DNA from: Blastomussa wellsi
Lineage: Eukaryota > Cnidaria > Anthozoa > Scleractinia > Plerogyridae
NCBI GenBank assembly: GCA_947652115.1
Contig: OX393568.1
Span: forward strand, 23,100,463 to 23,164,462
Direction of reading: 5' to 3'
Length of the DNA: 64,000 nucleotides
The notes under the pieces are model-generated. The model was not told the DNA's origin. It saw only the letters and a list, made by a program, of their open reading frames with translations, and ran no database searches. Positions 1 to 9,825 of the stretch are shown piece by piece; position 1 is the first letter of the stretch; the number at the start of each line of letters is the position of its first letter. The position numbers were made by a program, and so were the translations under genes.

Positions 1-63
1 TCATTCATTCGACAAACTTGCCACAGAACGATTTAAAACGTCCAGCGCTGCTGGGTTAGGCTA

Positions 64-302
64 CGTCCACGTACACTAAGCCGGATAAATTTGAAAACGG
101 CGTTTTCGCCTCGAAAGCGGATAAAATGTTTTCTGTCCACATTATACCGTTTTTAAATTGTTTCGCCATCGATTTTGAAACGCTGCCTCGCAAGAAACGC
201 TTAATACATGCAAGAACATGCCCACATTGTCCAAGTAACGTTATTCGATCGTTTTGATATAAGCGTTTTCAAAAAGTTCCGTTTTCGCCGTCCACACTTT
301 AT
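64..302. repeat. Probable non-autonomous element with GTCCAC and CGTTTTCG motifs
   Basis: This stretch repeats the motifs GTCCAC and CGTTTTCG near both edges (about 66-110 and 265-296) and has no open frame of note. It looks like a short non-autonomous DNA element or its remains. The foldback at 303-466 directly follows it. No clean terminal repeat or target duplication could be fixed, so family and ends are uncertain. Confidence 0.3.
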
Positions 303-466
303 GGTGGATTTCCACTGTCGCGTATTTTTCTACGTGCGTTTACGTGCGTAAAAATATTTAGAGACAATGTATGAACGGCTTGCATAAACGTGTACGCAAG
401 TTTTCCATACATCATCTCTAATTTTATTTACGCACGTAAAAAATTACGCGACAGTGGAAATCCACC
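303..466. mobile_element. Foldback MITE with GGTGGATTTCCACTGTCGCG termini
   Basis: The left end GGTGGATTTCCACTGTCGCG (303-322) is the reverse complement of the right end (447-466). Further inside, TACGTGCGT and ACGCACGTA extend the pairing. At 164 bp with no coding capacity, this is a typical MITE. The flanks share TTTA, a possible target duplication, although the exact boundary is ambiguous by a base or two. Confidence 0.65.
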
Positions 467-612
467 TTTACACACCTAGCCTTCCCTTCAGCAAATAAGT
501 TTCCCTTCGCAAATTCAGAACTTGCTTTCATCTAAAATGAATTTACCAGAGAAATCTCTGACTTGGAGCAAAATCAATCGTCCCTGGCATCGCGGCGGGA
601 GAAGCGTCGTGG

Positions 613-709
613 GGATTTTAGTTGGTAAAATCTGATTGGCTTAGCGGCGGTAAGGTGAAGGTCGGCTTTCCGGATTTTAGTAGGTAAAATCTGATTGGCG
701 AAGCGGCGG
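613..709. repeat. Two-copy direct repeat, 38-bp units
   Basis: Units at 613-650 and 672-709 differ at only a few positions. Both read GGATTTTAG, then GGTAAAATCTGATTGGC, then AGCGGCGG. The spacer is about 21 bp. Function unknown. Confidence 0.6.
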
Positions 710-795
710 AAAGGGATGTTGGCCTCGGTTAAGCAGACGTTAGTGGGGACTAGTGTAACGCAATCCCCTAATAACGGCTGCGTAGGAGACTGATG

Positions 796-863
796 TCCCC
801 AGAGCCCTTCGGTTTTCGTGCCAAGGTCCTGCCGGCTAAGAGAAACGAAAAGGGCTATGGGGA
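796..863. repeat. Short foldback, TCCCCA arms
   Basis: TCCCCAGAGCCCTTCGG at 796 pairs imperfectly with the reverse complement near 848-863, giving a 68-bp hairpin. A related short foldback with CTCGTTCCCAG / CTGGGGACGAG arms lies at 41404-41460, so both probably belong to one tiny non-autonomous family. Confidence 0.5.
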
Positions 864-905
864 CGAGAATGGTTCTGGGCCAAAATACAAAATAAAATCA
901 AGGGT

Positions 906-1224
906 GCGACTATATCACGGGCGATGAGCCGGGATGTTCATCGGTGGACACCTGACGATGAGTTATACCACATCGTATAATAGCACGCAGCGCTATTGTT
1001 TTAGGGCTAGTGTCCATTATTACTGTTGTTTGTTTATCATTTTTTCAGCCAGAACTCCGGTTAGCCTAATAAGCACTTCGGGTGAAAAAATGATAAACAA
1101 ACAACAGTAATAATGGACCCTAGCCCTAAAACAATAGCGCTGCGTGCTATTATACGATGTGGTATAACTCATCGTCAGGTGTCCACCGATGAACATCCCG
1201 GCTCATCGCCCGTGATATAGTCGC
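906..1224. repeat. Near-perfect 142-bp inverted repeat (foldback)
   Basis: The left arm 906-1047 and right arm 1083-1224 are both 142 nt and are reverse complements with one mismatch that I can see (GCTAGTGTCC versus GCTAGGGTCC after complementing). The loop is 35 nt. Neither arm is coding. It could be a very young foldback element or a transcribed long-hairpin RNA source. The near-absence of arm divergence implies recent origin, gene conversion, or a palindrome formed during assembly. Confidence 0.85.
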
Positions 1225-2827
1225 CCCCATAAATCAAAGCAAAACAAATTAAATGGTGGACCGTTGCCGCAGTAACTTGTTTTCGAATTGTCAGACGACT
1301 CCGAAGTCAAAACAAACGACGTTTTAAGGGAGGGCAACGGTTGCTGGTCGTTTTTTTGCTGCTAACCACTCGTAACTGTGGCTATTGGGGAAGAAGTTAG
1401 ACCTGAAAGCTTTCCGAGGCAAATATTGAAGCATAGGCCTACGGGCACCTTCGGGCTTGGAGGGGCTGTAACCTTCCTGCCCGAAAAAAATTATACAATT
1501 TCCGAATGCGTTAGCATTGAACAGGTATAAAACGTTGCCCGAATCCTGTGCGTTTTGCCCGAAAAATGTCAAAAATTTTCCAACCTGGGGGGGGGGGCAG
1601 CCCCCCCGGCTCGTACGCCTATGCAAATAAGCAAGCCGCGCACTGATATCGAGCCATCAACGAAGCCATCTTGATTCCGGCTTCGAGAACCTGACCCCGA
1701 GCAGGAATGGCCGAATGGAACGGAATTTTCCGGTTATTCCGATTTTCCGGAATTTTAGGCCAACCTAGCAAGGTGCACCCAAAATTTCGGAATGAAATTC
1801 CGGAAAATCCATTCGCTCTCCCACCCGGAATTTACGGAATTTTTGGTCGAATGGAATGCGCCCTAGTAGCTCCCGAACACTCAGGCGGTGAGGTCACGTG
1901 AAGGGAAGCTTGTCAGCTGTCAAATTGTAACCAATCAGCGCTTTGCGTCCAAAATTTGGACGCAGGACATTCGAAATTCTGAGATTCGCGTGCAGGCTCC
2001 ACTTCACTGCTCGGGGCTTTGCACCGGAAAATAGCCCCCCTCTGAGACAGGAGCCTGTTCGCAGGCTAGGAAACTACTAATAAAATTTGTGTCAGGCACA
2101 GCTGAAGTCACCCACAGTTTATTATCGACTTATCAAGAACAAAATTTAATAGCTGTTTAATTTTGTCACATTTCATGAAATCCCTTCTTTTTAAAGGGCC
2201 ATGATCCTTGATTTAACTAGAGTGTCGTTTGAACCTGTTCAGATGCCAACCTAACAAATAATTGAAATCCAGGAGACTTTTTGTGTCAAGATACCACTCC
2301 AGAGTCCTCAAAATGGGTTTAGAATTAGAGCTCTTCCAATTCATTTACAACTGAATACATCAAACATTTCAAAATTTCCTCCCAAAATCGGTCAAATTAA
2401 GGGAGATTTGTTGTCCTGTACGCATGGGAGACAGGAGATTCATTCTGTACTCGGGAGACTCCTGGATAATCTGGGTATTAATATGTCATTACTTGCATGA
2501 TACTATTAAGTCAGACTTGCCCTGGGCCCAACTGAGAGATTCAAAAAAGTTGCCAAGATGAGCAACAATCAGACTTACACCAGCTTTGTACAATAATGAT
2601 TCCTTTCTGTAAATCTATTACAGTGTGGACACTCGAACCATGAACACCAAGGCTTTATTTTCACTTATTTTATAAATTTTTACAGAACTAGCCAATCACA
2701 GCCAGTGATTACAATAGCCTGTCAATGTCTGTCAATCATGATGTTAAAAGTAACCGCATTTCCTAAAATATTGCCTTCTATATGTTTTCCTAAAATATGC
2801 AACTGAATTTGACTCCGTCGGTACCGG
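1225..2827. other. Intergenic stretch without a recognisable gene
   Basis: No coding signal is supported here. Around 1707-1860 the sequence is rich in GGAATTTTCCGG and CCGGAATTT motifs with short inverted copies (near 1749 and 1795), which suggests a decayed small transposon. A C/G homopolymer run lies near 1588-1605. The rest is unremarkable AT-rich DNA. Confidence 0.4.
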
Positions 2828-2942
2828 CCTGCGTAGCTGGCGGTCTATTTTTGTAGCGTGCTCGATTGAAACAAGCAATGAAAGCCGTGAAATTGAGAGG
2901 CAATTGCTTGCAAAAAATAAATAAACCGCCAGCTACAGAAGC
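2828..2942. mobile_element. MITE with GCCTGCGTAGCTGGCGG termini
   Basis: The left terminus GCCTGCGTAGCTGGCGGT is matched by an imperfect inverted right terminus ending ACCGCCAGCTACAGAAGC. Total length is about 115 bp with no open frame. The form is that of a short MITE. No target duplication was established. Confidence 0.6.
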
Positions 2943-3038
2943 TAACTGTAAAAAAAATGTCTGTGCCATTGTTTCGGTTCATGGATGTGATTGATTAGTT
3001 CTGGAAAAAAGTAAAACATAACTACAAAATAAGTGAAA

Positions 3039-3234
3039 AAGCCACAACTTTTTTTACAAGTTAGCCAATCAGACAGCGCGAATTTGTTTGAGTTGTCCTA
3101 CCTCCTAGTTAAAAGCATGACAGGTTTCGTGAGAACAGCTTTGAAAATTCCTTGGAGGCGGGACAGCTCAAAAAAATTTGTGCTCTCTGATTGGCTAATT
3201 ATAACTTGTCAAAAAAGTTTGTTGGGTGGCCACA
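3039..3234. repeat. Imperfect foldback, about 70-bp arms
   Basis: The left arm (GCCACAACTTTTTT, then CAAGTTAGCCAATCAGA) pairs with the right arm (TCTGATTGGCTAATTATAAC, then GGTGGCCAC). The outer ends are GCCAC/GTGGC. A 68-codon open frame crosses it, but it simply reads through the two arms and is not a gene. Confidence 0.6.
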
Positions 3235-3322
3235 GTTAGGCGCATCGCGCTGTAATAACAGGGACAGCCCCCCCACTTTTTACGACGATGATATTTCGTT
3301 TTAGTATAAGGTGTGTATAAAG

Positions 3323-3367
3323 AAATAATAAAAAAAGGAAAACGTAAATAATAAAAAAAGGAAAACG
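3323..3367. repeat. Tandem pair of 22-bp A-rich units
   Basis: AAATAATAAAAAAAGG followed by AAAACG occurs twice in direct orientation (3323-3344 and 3346-3367). It is a simple local duplication just upstream of the hAT remnant. Confidence 0.6.
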
Positions 3368-3422
3368 AAGAAGGAAATGTGAAGGAAATGGATAACTTGT
3401 TATCACATTTCAGAGACGATGT

Positions 3423-3680
3423 ATGTCCATCAACATTGGGTGCAGTCAGCTAAGTACATTCAAAGTGTTGTTGTTGGGACACAACACTGAGGTAGAGTGC
3501 TTTGAAGACATCTTAAACGAAGTGAAGTCTTTGAATGTACACGAACGAGGTTTAATTGACCAAGTAGTAAGAATCTGTAAGCTAGCGCACGTTAGTCCTG
3601 CCACCAGTTCAACAAGGGTGCGTTCGTTTTTAACCGCTAAACGAGTAAAAACCTGGCTCCGTTCTGCGGAAACTTTTCGT
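3423..3680 (+). pseudogene. hAT-family transposase C-terminal remnant
   Basis: The open frame carries the C-terminal dimerisation signature of hAT transposases. The stretch around residues 50-87 reads ICKLAHVSPATSST, then RVRSFLTAKRVKTWLRSAE. In the family this region is usually a Ser-Glu-Arg-Ser-Phe motif followed by a basic Lys-Thr-x-Leu-Arg-Ser segment. Here the Glu is replaced by Val, and the similarity ends around residue 87; the remaining 60 codons of the frame have no family features. No upstream BED zinc finger or catalytic part was found, so this is a 5'-truncated, dead fragment. Confidence 0.65.
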
Positions 3681-4124
3681 GTTTACGTACTTCCTTACGC
3701 GCGTCCTTTCCACACACGGGGAGCTTGTATAAAACCCAGGTTAGTGTTCTTAAGCCGGGATATATCGTGGAAGGCTGAAAAATATGTATCAAGCTTACAA
3801 AACTTCCAAAATATTGCTGTAAGCACAAAAAGTACCTGTCACTTTACACTTATCCAGGTTGTCTTTTTTTAAGAAATATCTCATGGAGAGTGTTGAAAAT
3901 ACCATTTCCGAGCCTCTAGATTTCAAAATTTTCCCCAGACGCCCCTAAAACCTCACTCCTCCGGCGCTCGTTTTCAAGCCCCCGTCACTTTAAAATACGC
4001 TCCGCCGTCCCTGAATAAAGGCTAATTTTGATGTGATTTTTGCATCACTACTTATATTCCTGTCAGTTTAAAGTTACTTGCAAGAGAGTCATGTCAGAAT
4101 CCATTCACTTTCTCAGTGTTGTTG

Positions 4125-4958
4125 CTAGACAGGTGGTGCTGATGGCACAGCACCATAAGAGGTTCTAGGAGCATATATTCCCCCTGATTCTCCCTGTGGT
4201 TCTGCAGGGTAAGGGGGAGGTTGTTCACTTGCTGCCATCGGTCCAGGGTGGTATGGTGGAGGAACGTTCACTGTCTGCTGTGGCTGTTCATACTGCGGTG
4301 GTGGGTAGTATGGGTAGCGTTGTTGGTAGGAATATGGAGCCTGTCCCGAGTGGGGTACGTTGTTCTGCATTGTCCCTGTGGTGGTAACAGTGGTTGCTGT
4401 TGTCCTCTGTCCTACTATCACTCTGCCGTGATGAACCGTTCTCCGACGACGGCAAACGAGGACAATGCACAGGGTAGTGATCAAAATAAAAACGGCCGAG
4501 CCAATTGTTGACCCAATTATTACGACGGTATAATCATAACAATCGTCATAGGAATACTGGCAAGTTCCGAAACAACAGTTCTGCACGCCTCCATCTCCGC
4601 AATCAGAGTCGACGGAACAAGAAGACCCCCAGCAATCGGAGCCAGATTTGCATTTGCTGTTACAGCAGCTTTCCAAGTCAGAACAATCGTAATCAGACGA
4701 ACAGTCGTGACCGACACAACTTGATCCGTAAACACATTCACTGCTACAGCAGCTTTCCCCGGTAGAACACTCGGGATCAGACGAACAAGCCCGACCGACA
4801 CAACTTGATCCGTAAATACATACATAGTCGCAGCAGACTTGGTTTGATTCGCACTGACCCTTCCAGTTACACCCATCGTTCACAGCCAAGAACGAGAAAG
4901 CAAACAGGGCAAACAGTGCAACACTTTTGAAGGGCATCACGAGACATACAGCGGCCAT
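4125..4958 (-). CDS. Cys-rich type I membrane protein with PPxY tail (paralogue A)
   Basis: The open frame continues to 5003, but I choose the Met at 4958 (277 aa). It directly precedes the hydrophobic signal peptide (about residues 8-27), and the sequence just upstream (CGAAAAG, then AAGTTA) is shared with paralogue C. The ectodomain has four Cys-rich modules of roughly 33 aa with the pattern C-x2-D/S-x2-C-x5-CC-x3-C-x2-G-x-x-C, loosely like WAP or Dickkopf modules. A transmembrane helix (VVIIGSTIGSAVFILITTLC) and an RRRR stop-transfer follow. The cytosolic tail is Pro/Tyr-rich with PPPQY, PPPYH and PPPYP, potential WW-domain ligands. The layout recalls Shisa/WBP1/VOPP1 proteins, but homology is not shown. 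It is the first of three tandem paralogues on the same strand, all intronless. Function is unknown; an adaptor for NEDD4-type ligases is a guess. Confidence 0.8.
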   Translation of the reverse strand: MAAVCLVMPFKSVALFALFAFSFLAVNDGCNWKGQCESNQVCCDYVCIYGSSCVGRACSSDPECSTGESCCSSECVYGSSCVGHDCSSDYDCSDLESCCNSKCKSGSDCWGSSCSVDSDCGDGGVQNCCFGTCQYSYDDCYDYTVVIIGSTIGSAVFILITTLCIVLVCRRRRTVHHGRVIVGQRTTATTVTTTGTMQNNVPHSGQAPYSYQQRYPYYPPPQYEQPQQTVNVPPPYHPGPMAASEQPPPYPAEPQGESGGIYAPRTSYGAVPSAPPV

Positions 4959-5004
4959 TTTTAACTTCCCTTTTCGAACTAATGTTGCAAGCAAAGGTTG
5001 CAAG

Positions 5005-5012
5005 CTTTATAT
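5005..5012 (-). promoter_or_regulatory. TATA-like box upstream of paralogue A
   Basis: On the minus strand the sequence reads ATATAAAG, 47 bases upstream of the chosen ATG at 4958. This spacing would leave a short 5' leader of about 20 nt. Position and sequence are reasonable for a TATA element, but no transcript evidence is available. Confidence 0.35.
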
Positions 5013-5441
5013 TTCGTACAGACGTCACTGATGACGTTCAAGTTGTCACGAAATTGCGTGACCGGAAAAAATAGCAAGTGCAACCAACCGTGAACGCGTA
5101 CGCATTCACCGATTTATATGTACGTAGCAACTGGCGGGTAATTTCCGTATTTTACTTCAGTAACCCTAATTAGAAGGCTGGAATTGGCCAGCCGAAATAA
5201 TATATTTGCCCCTTCTACTGGGCTGCCAGAGGCGAACCCAGTCATAGTCATAAAATGCAAATTGTCGAATTCCTGTTTCCTCCATCGAAAAATGGAAAAA
5301 GGGACTGTGCAATAATTATCAGGACGGGGGGGGGGGGGGGGGGGGAAAGAAAAATGAACCTCGCAAGGAGAAATATTACACAATACCCCCTCTCAACAAA
5401 GGCAAATTAGCCCTGTCCCCCCTCCAAATCTCCCAAAAATT
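5013..5441. other. Intergenic, poly-G tract
   Basis: No gene is seen. A run of about 20 G at roughly 5326-5345 and neighbouring C-rich segments (5416-5470) are the only structure. Confidence 0.4.
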
Positions 5442-6477
5442 ATGACGAACCCCACCGCACCTCCCCCAACCACCACCTACAAAGGGCAGGGGGCAGGTAG
5501 TGATCCCATTGTCATGAGAAAAATGTCCATAGCAGAGAGAGATAGACAATACTCAGTCGTTCAAGATGTCAGGAAATGCGAAGCCAGCTATGAAGACATG
5601 GTAAGTGACAATCCAGCTTGTGCTGGTCGGTTTTTGTGTGAGAAATACCACCCCAAACCGCATGACAACAGCAACATTTCAAGGTGTAAAGCTGAAGCTA
5701 ACAGACTAAAAAAAAGGTAGAAACAATTAAAGATACAATTGCTGCACTTGATGACAGTCTTTCTAGTGAGAGAACAGGAAAGCCACAAACAGGTCTTACC
5801 TGCCACCATAAATTTAATTCAGACACTCTGCCCTAAATCTCAACTGGCATTCAAGATAATATTGCTGAACAAATTGAGGAACTTGAAACTGCATCAAAAA
5901 AGTAAATGTAATAGAAATCTGCAAGACCACTGCAACAATCTGATGAGAAGTCCCTGATCACTTGTAGACCTGGATCAGTAAATTATTCACAAAGTAAGAT
6001 TTGTCTTGCAAACCGAAATATCGAGCAAATTTCTTTTAAATATATTAGCTGTTTTATCTTTCTTGTTTATTTTTCATCGCTTTCGCCGTCAGGATCAGTC
6101 TGTCGTTTATAGTTCACATCAAAAAAATACAATGCTACCTATTCTATTGGTTCCAAAACCAACGTATCAAAATCCAGGAGAAAGAAGGAAGACAAAAGGA
6201 AAGCAAGAAAAAGGAGTTCTTTGGCTGTGGAAAATCGAAAGAGTAGAGCTTCTGTTATTTTTCTTTCACTTGGGGGGGGGGGGGGGGGACACCAGTTGAT
6301 GGTGAATATGAGCCAGAGAAGTATGGAGTGCCACAGAGCGATAATATCGATCTAGATGTTCTTCGTTTGTTTACGTCTCGCACTGATAAAGTTTGTTTAG
6401 GAGAACTGTTAAATTCTAAATGCTTCATTGGAGAAGCTAAAGAGTTAGTTGAAGAGTTTTTATCATCAACCTCTTAA
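5442..6477 (+). pseudogene. Degenerate coding remnant of unknown family
   Basis: A 92-codon frame (5442-5720) reads like real protein (MSIAERDRQYSVVQDVRKCE, then SDNPACAGRFLCEKYHP). It ends at a run of A at about 5709. Shifting frame there continues with KKVETIKDTIAALDDSLSSE and more charged, coiled-coil-like sequence before a further stop near 5830. A last protein-like piece, TPVDGEYEPEKYGVPQSDNI to EFLSSTS-stop, lies at about 6289-6477 after a poly-G run. Together they look like a broken gene or transposon ORF interrupted by frameshifts. I do not recognise the family. Poor read accuracy at homopolymers could explain part of the damage. Confidence 0.35.
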
Positions 6478-6674
6478 ACACCAACATAAACATGTGTCAT
6501 TTTGATAATCTTGTCAAGTCAATTTAACTTGACAATGACTGTATGTTCTGTTTTATTATTGATGTGATATAACCATATTTTATTCATATTAAATCAGTCC
6601 GGAAAGTAATGGGTATAACTTTTACTGAAATCTATTTGGCTTTGGTATTTGAATCTTAAAGTCAGTTTTCCAGT

Positions 6675-7130
6675 TAATAATAATAATAATAATAATAAAT
6701 AGGTGCTTATAGGGCGCGTTTCTAACCTCAATGCGCCTAACAACAAATAATTCATTAACATTAAAATAAATAATTAACAGTAACATTTTTGAAACAAAAA
6801 TGTCTTAAGCCTAGTTTTAAATGTTTGTACTGTTTCTGCTCTTTTAATATATTCGGGAATTGAGTTCCATAACTTCGGCGCAGTTGCTGAAAAAGCGCGG
6901 CCACCATAGGAGTTGGATTTGATAGACGGGATGCATAATAGTGAACAAGTTGATGGTCTTAGTGTTCTTAATGAGTGATATTCTTGTATAATAGGTTCTA
7001 AATAAGAAATTTACGTCTCTCTCCCTCCCTAAGGCTGTGAGTTTACATTGTGCCCCCCTCTCGTTTTTCGTGTAGTAATCCAACCACACCTCACCGACCA
7101 TAGTTTTCAAGTTTTTGTACGTCATTTTCA
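6675..7130 (-). mobile_element. 3' end of an L2/CR1-like LINE
   Basis: Translated on the minus strand, 6780-7000 gives SLRTLRPSTCSLLCIPSIKS and NSYGGRAFSATAPKLWNSIP, then EYIKRAETVQTFKTRLKTFL. This is the conserved segment just after the reverse transcriptase in L2/CR1/Jockey-type non-LTR retrotransposons (the A-x-x-x-A-P-K-L-W-N-S-L-P block). The element's 3' end faces low coordinates and finishes in a (TTA)n tail, seen as (AAT)n at 6675-6702 on the plus strand. It is heavily 5'-truncated and frameshifted near 7000. Confidence 0.75.
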
Positions 7131-7140
7131 TGGTCTATGC

Positions 7141-7888
7141 TCTCATGCACCATAGCTCTCGACCACGAGCATGCGAGAATTTTCTCGTTTATCTACAAAC
7201 TACAACAAACTTAAACTAAAAGAGTAATTTTGCGCAAAGGTTTGGATTAGTCACAAAACAACTTGTAGTCTTTTTATTTCACGATAAATCCTTAACGCAA
7301 CAGTGTACTGGCTTTTACATTGGTTTAGTATGTAATTGAAATTCGCGTGAGCTATCAGATGATCGCGTGATGGTCTCCGTGGGTCTCCGTGGGATGGGCT
7401 CCGATGGTCTCGCGTGATGGTCTCCGGTTACTAACGATACTTGAAACTCCTGAAGCACGTTTACTGATCAAGTTATTTCCAGTAAGTAGTCATTTGACTC
7501 ATTCAGGCTACGTAACATCATGACTCACACCATTAAACGATATCTTACAAGATGGAAATCGTTCATCATCATGACTATTTTTTCACATATGACGAAAGCA
7601 GTGACGGGCTCCTGACGAAAGCTAAATATCTACTGACCTCTCTACTGCGTCAAATCTCCAGATGGTGACACTCATGAAATCTCGCGCAAGGTTCACGCAC
7701 AGTGATGGGCTGTGATAAATGCTAGTGTTTCTGATTAAAATTCCTTATAGACTTTCTGCTGCCATTTAAATTTGAGAAAAATCCATTCGCAGTGAAGTCG
7801 TGACTCAGATAAGACTCAAACACACATACCTGAATAGCGAGTACAAGTACGAGGTCGGTAAAAGTCATAGTACGTATCTGGTTGCCCC
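7141..7888. other. Intergenic, nothing recognised except a short CTCCG repeat
   Basis: A small imperfect tandem of GATGGTCTCCG / GGGTCTCCGTGG motifs occurs at about 7367-7430. I see no gene, RNA or element signature in the rest. Confidence 0.35.
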
Positions 7889-8887
7889 AAAGCCTCAAAT
7901 CGCCAAAAAACATTAGACATACACCTTATTCATAAATGGCGGATGCGCGGTTAAAGCCTGGGCCGAGTACATGAAAACGGGGGCTAGTGCGGCAACTGTT
8001 CGCGGGAAATAAAAAGGTTTGTATGGCAGATTTGCTATTTTGCTAACTTCTTCGTTTTTGGCAGTATTTAAAGGTTTATTGCTAAAAGCTTTACAGCACA
8101 GCTTACAGTGACTTGTCTTGAGATCACATAGCGATTTTATTACGATTATTCTCTGGGACGGCTTCTCCTTATTGGATATTTGACTTTGTCCTGTTGGCCT
8201 GTTGTGACAAAGTACTTCCGTCAGGACTGTCGCTGCCAAGATTTACTGAAGGATTTACTTGAACTCGCCGCCTGTCTGTACAACTTTCTCTTCGTGTACA
8301 CGAGATTTGGGTCTGGATCAACTATACACTTGTCCTTTCCAGCTGTGATATACTCATCGACATTGTTAAATGTAAAAATATTACAGTTTACAGCCAGGTC
8401 AAAATAGCAAACATCCGCGATCTCACATCTCCACTCACCGTTTCAATGGCTGTGGTTTTGTTTTCAATCTCTTACATTTGTCTTCACGGCATTTTAGCCA
8501 GAATCTTAGGGCATCGTTTCCTAGTTCTGTTGGCTTTCTTGTGCCAAACGAAGCACCAGGGATATCATCTTCGCCCAAGGAAACCGAAGGTGACGAAGCC
8601 ATTTTCCTATACACTGACAGATAATAACCGCAATAAAATCACTATGTGTTCTCAAGACAAGTCACTGTAAGCTGTGCTGTAAAGTTTTTAGCGATAAACC
8701 TTTAAATACTGCCAAAAACGAAGACGAAAGTTACAAAATAGCAAATCTGCCATACAAACCTTTCTATTTCCCGCGAAGAGTTGTCGCACTAGCCCCCGTT
8801 TTCATGTACTCGGCCCAGGCTATAACCGCGCATTCGCCATTTATGAATAAGGTGTATGTCTAATATTTTTTGGCGATTTGAGGCTTT
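7889..8887. mobile_element. 1-kb foldback with about 262-bp arms
   Basis: The left arm 7889-8150 and right arm 8623-8887 are inverted copies with scattered substitutions and at least one small indel. The outer ends read AAAGCCTCAAATCGCC and its complement. Both arms keep an open frame of about 80 codons (ending MNKVYV in each), but the differences between arms are mostly amino-acid-changing, so coding constraint is not evident. The 472-bp spacer has only short frames. It is either a foldback transposon or an inverted duplication. Confidence 0.7.
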
Positions 8888-9054
8888 CATGTGCTCGGCC
8901 CACGCTTAAACGTTCAGCCTCAGATCCAAAATTAGACGTTCTTATATTAAAAAAGAAGAGTATCCTCCCCAGTTTTTTTTATAGCAGTTTTTTGTAACAA
9001 CATCATAACTTTATTGTGAAACTTAAATTCATTAATTACACTGTCCCACAGGTA

Positions 9055-9060
9055 GCAAAA
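9055..9060. other. Target-site duplication, left copy (GCAAAA)
   Basis: GCAAAA immediately precedes the MITE at 9061 and recurs directly after it at 9537-9542. A 6-bp direct duplication supports the element boundaries. Confidence 0.7.
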
Positions 9061-9536
9061 GAGGGGGGTGAATAGGGGTACGCGAATCCGCCAATCCGTG
9101 CTATAATGATTTTTTGGCCAAATCCGTCAATCCGCCACTATTTTCGTTCAAATCCGCATCCGCATTCCTTGAAAACTTTCTGTGTAATAGTTTCACTCAA
9201 AGGACAGTACATGTTGTTTTCGATGAAAAAATTTCAAGAGGTTTCGTTTCATTGCCTTTTTTGCGGCAGTTCTAATGTAAAGTGGTGGTTTGGGTCTCGT
9301 GCAAACATTGAAAATGGACAAAACGAGAACATTGAGACCAAGACTGAAAGTACACCAAGGCCACGATACGAACTTCATGGCACGCAGAGTCCGGAATCCA
9401 AGCTAAAATTATCAGCTAATCCGTGATCCACTGCATTATCGAAATCCGCGATGCCGCTTAATTTTTCGCTGAAATCCGCAATCCGTGTACTTTCTAAGGC
9501 TAAATCCGTTGATCCGCGAACCTATTCACCCCCCTC
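9061..9536. mobile_element. 476-bp MITE with GAGGGGGGTGAATAGG termini
   Basis: The left terminus GAGGGGGGTGAATAGG is matched by its reverse complement CCTATTCACCCCCCTC at the right end. The interior is packed with AATCCGC / AATCCGT heptamers in the subterminal zones (about 9082-9165 and 9415-9525), a pattern typical of transposase-binding subterminal repeats. Flanked by GCAAAA on both sides (6 bp). The 106-codon frame inside shows no recognisable domain and is probably fortuitous. Confidence 0.75.
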
Positions 9537-9825
9537 GCAAAAGCTAACCTAGGCGGGAAAAGACCAACTGAGGTTTTAATAGGCTCATAGAATAAATAAT
9601 ATTTCACAAATAAATTTGCACGATGTCGTCATCTGTATACAACTACATGATTAGCACAAAGAAGACAAAAGCGAAAGGATTCTGGCAATTATATTGCAGT
9701 AAAATGATGCCGTAATCATGAATATGCAAATCGCCTATTTAGCTAACCATGTATTACAAGCTAACTAACAATATTAATTATTTATTGTTATTACATTCAA
9801 TGCAGAATAAAATCAATGAACGTTT
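9537..9825. other. 3' flank of paralogue B
   Basis: AT-rich sequence with no gene seen. The second GCAAAA duplication occupies 9537-9542. The region probably contains the 3' untranslated end and polyadenylation site of the adjoining minus-strand gene. AATAAA-like words on the minus strand fall near 9777-9788. Confidence 0.3.

Noticed and set aside
3033..3239. 68-codon plus-strand frame
   Set aside because: It reads through both arms of the foldback at 3039-3234.
8180..8407. 75-codon frame in the spacer of the 1-kb foldback
   Set aside because: No domain, no signal peptide pattern and no splice context; likely chance.
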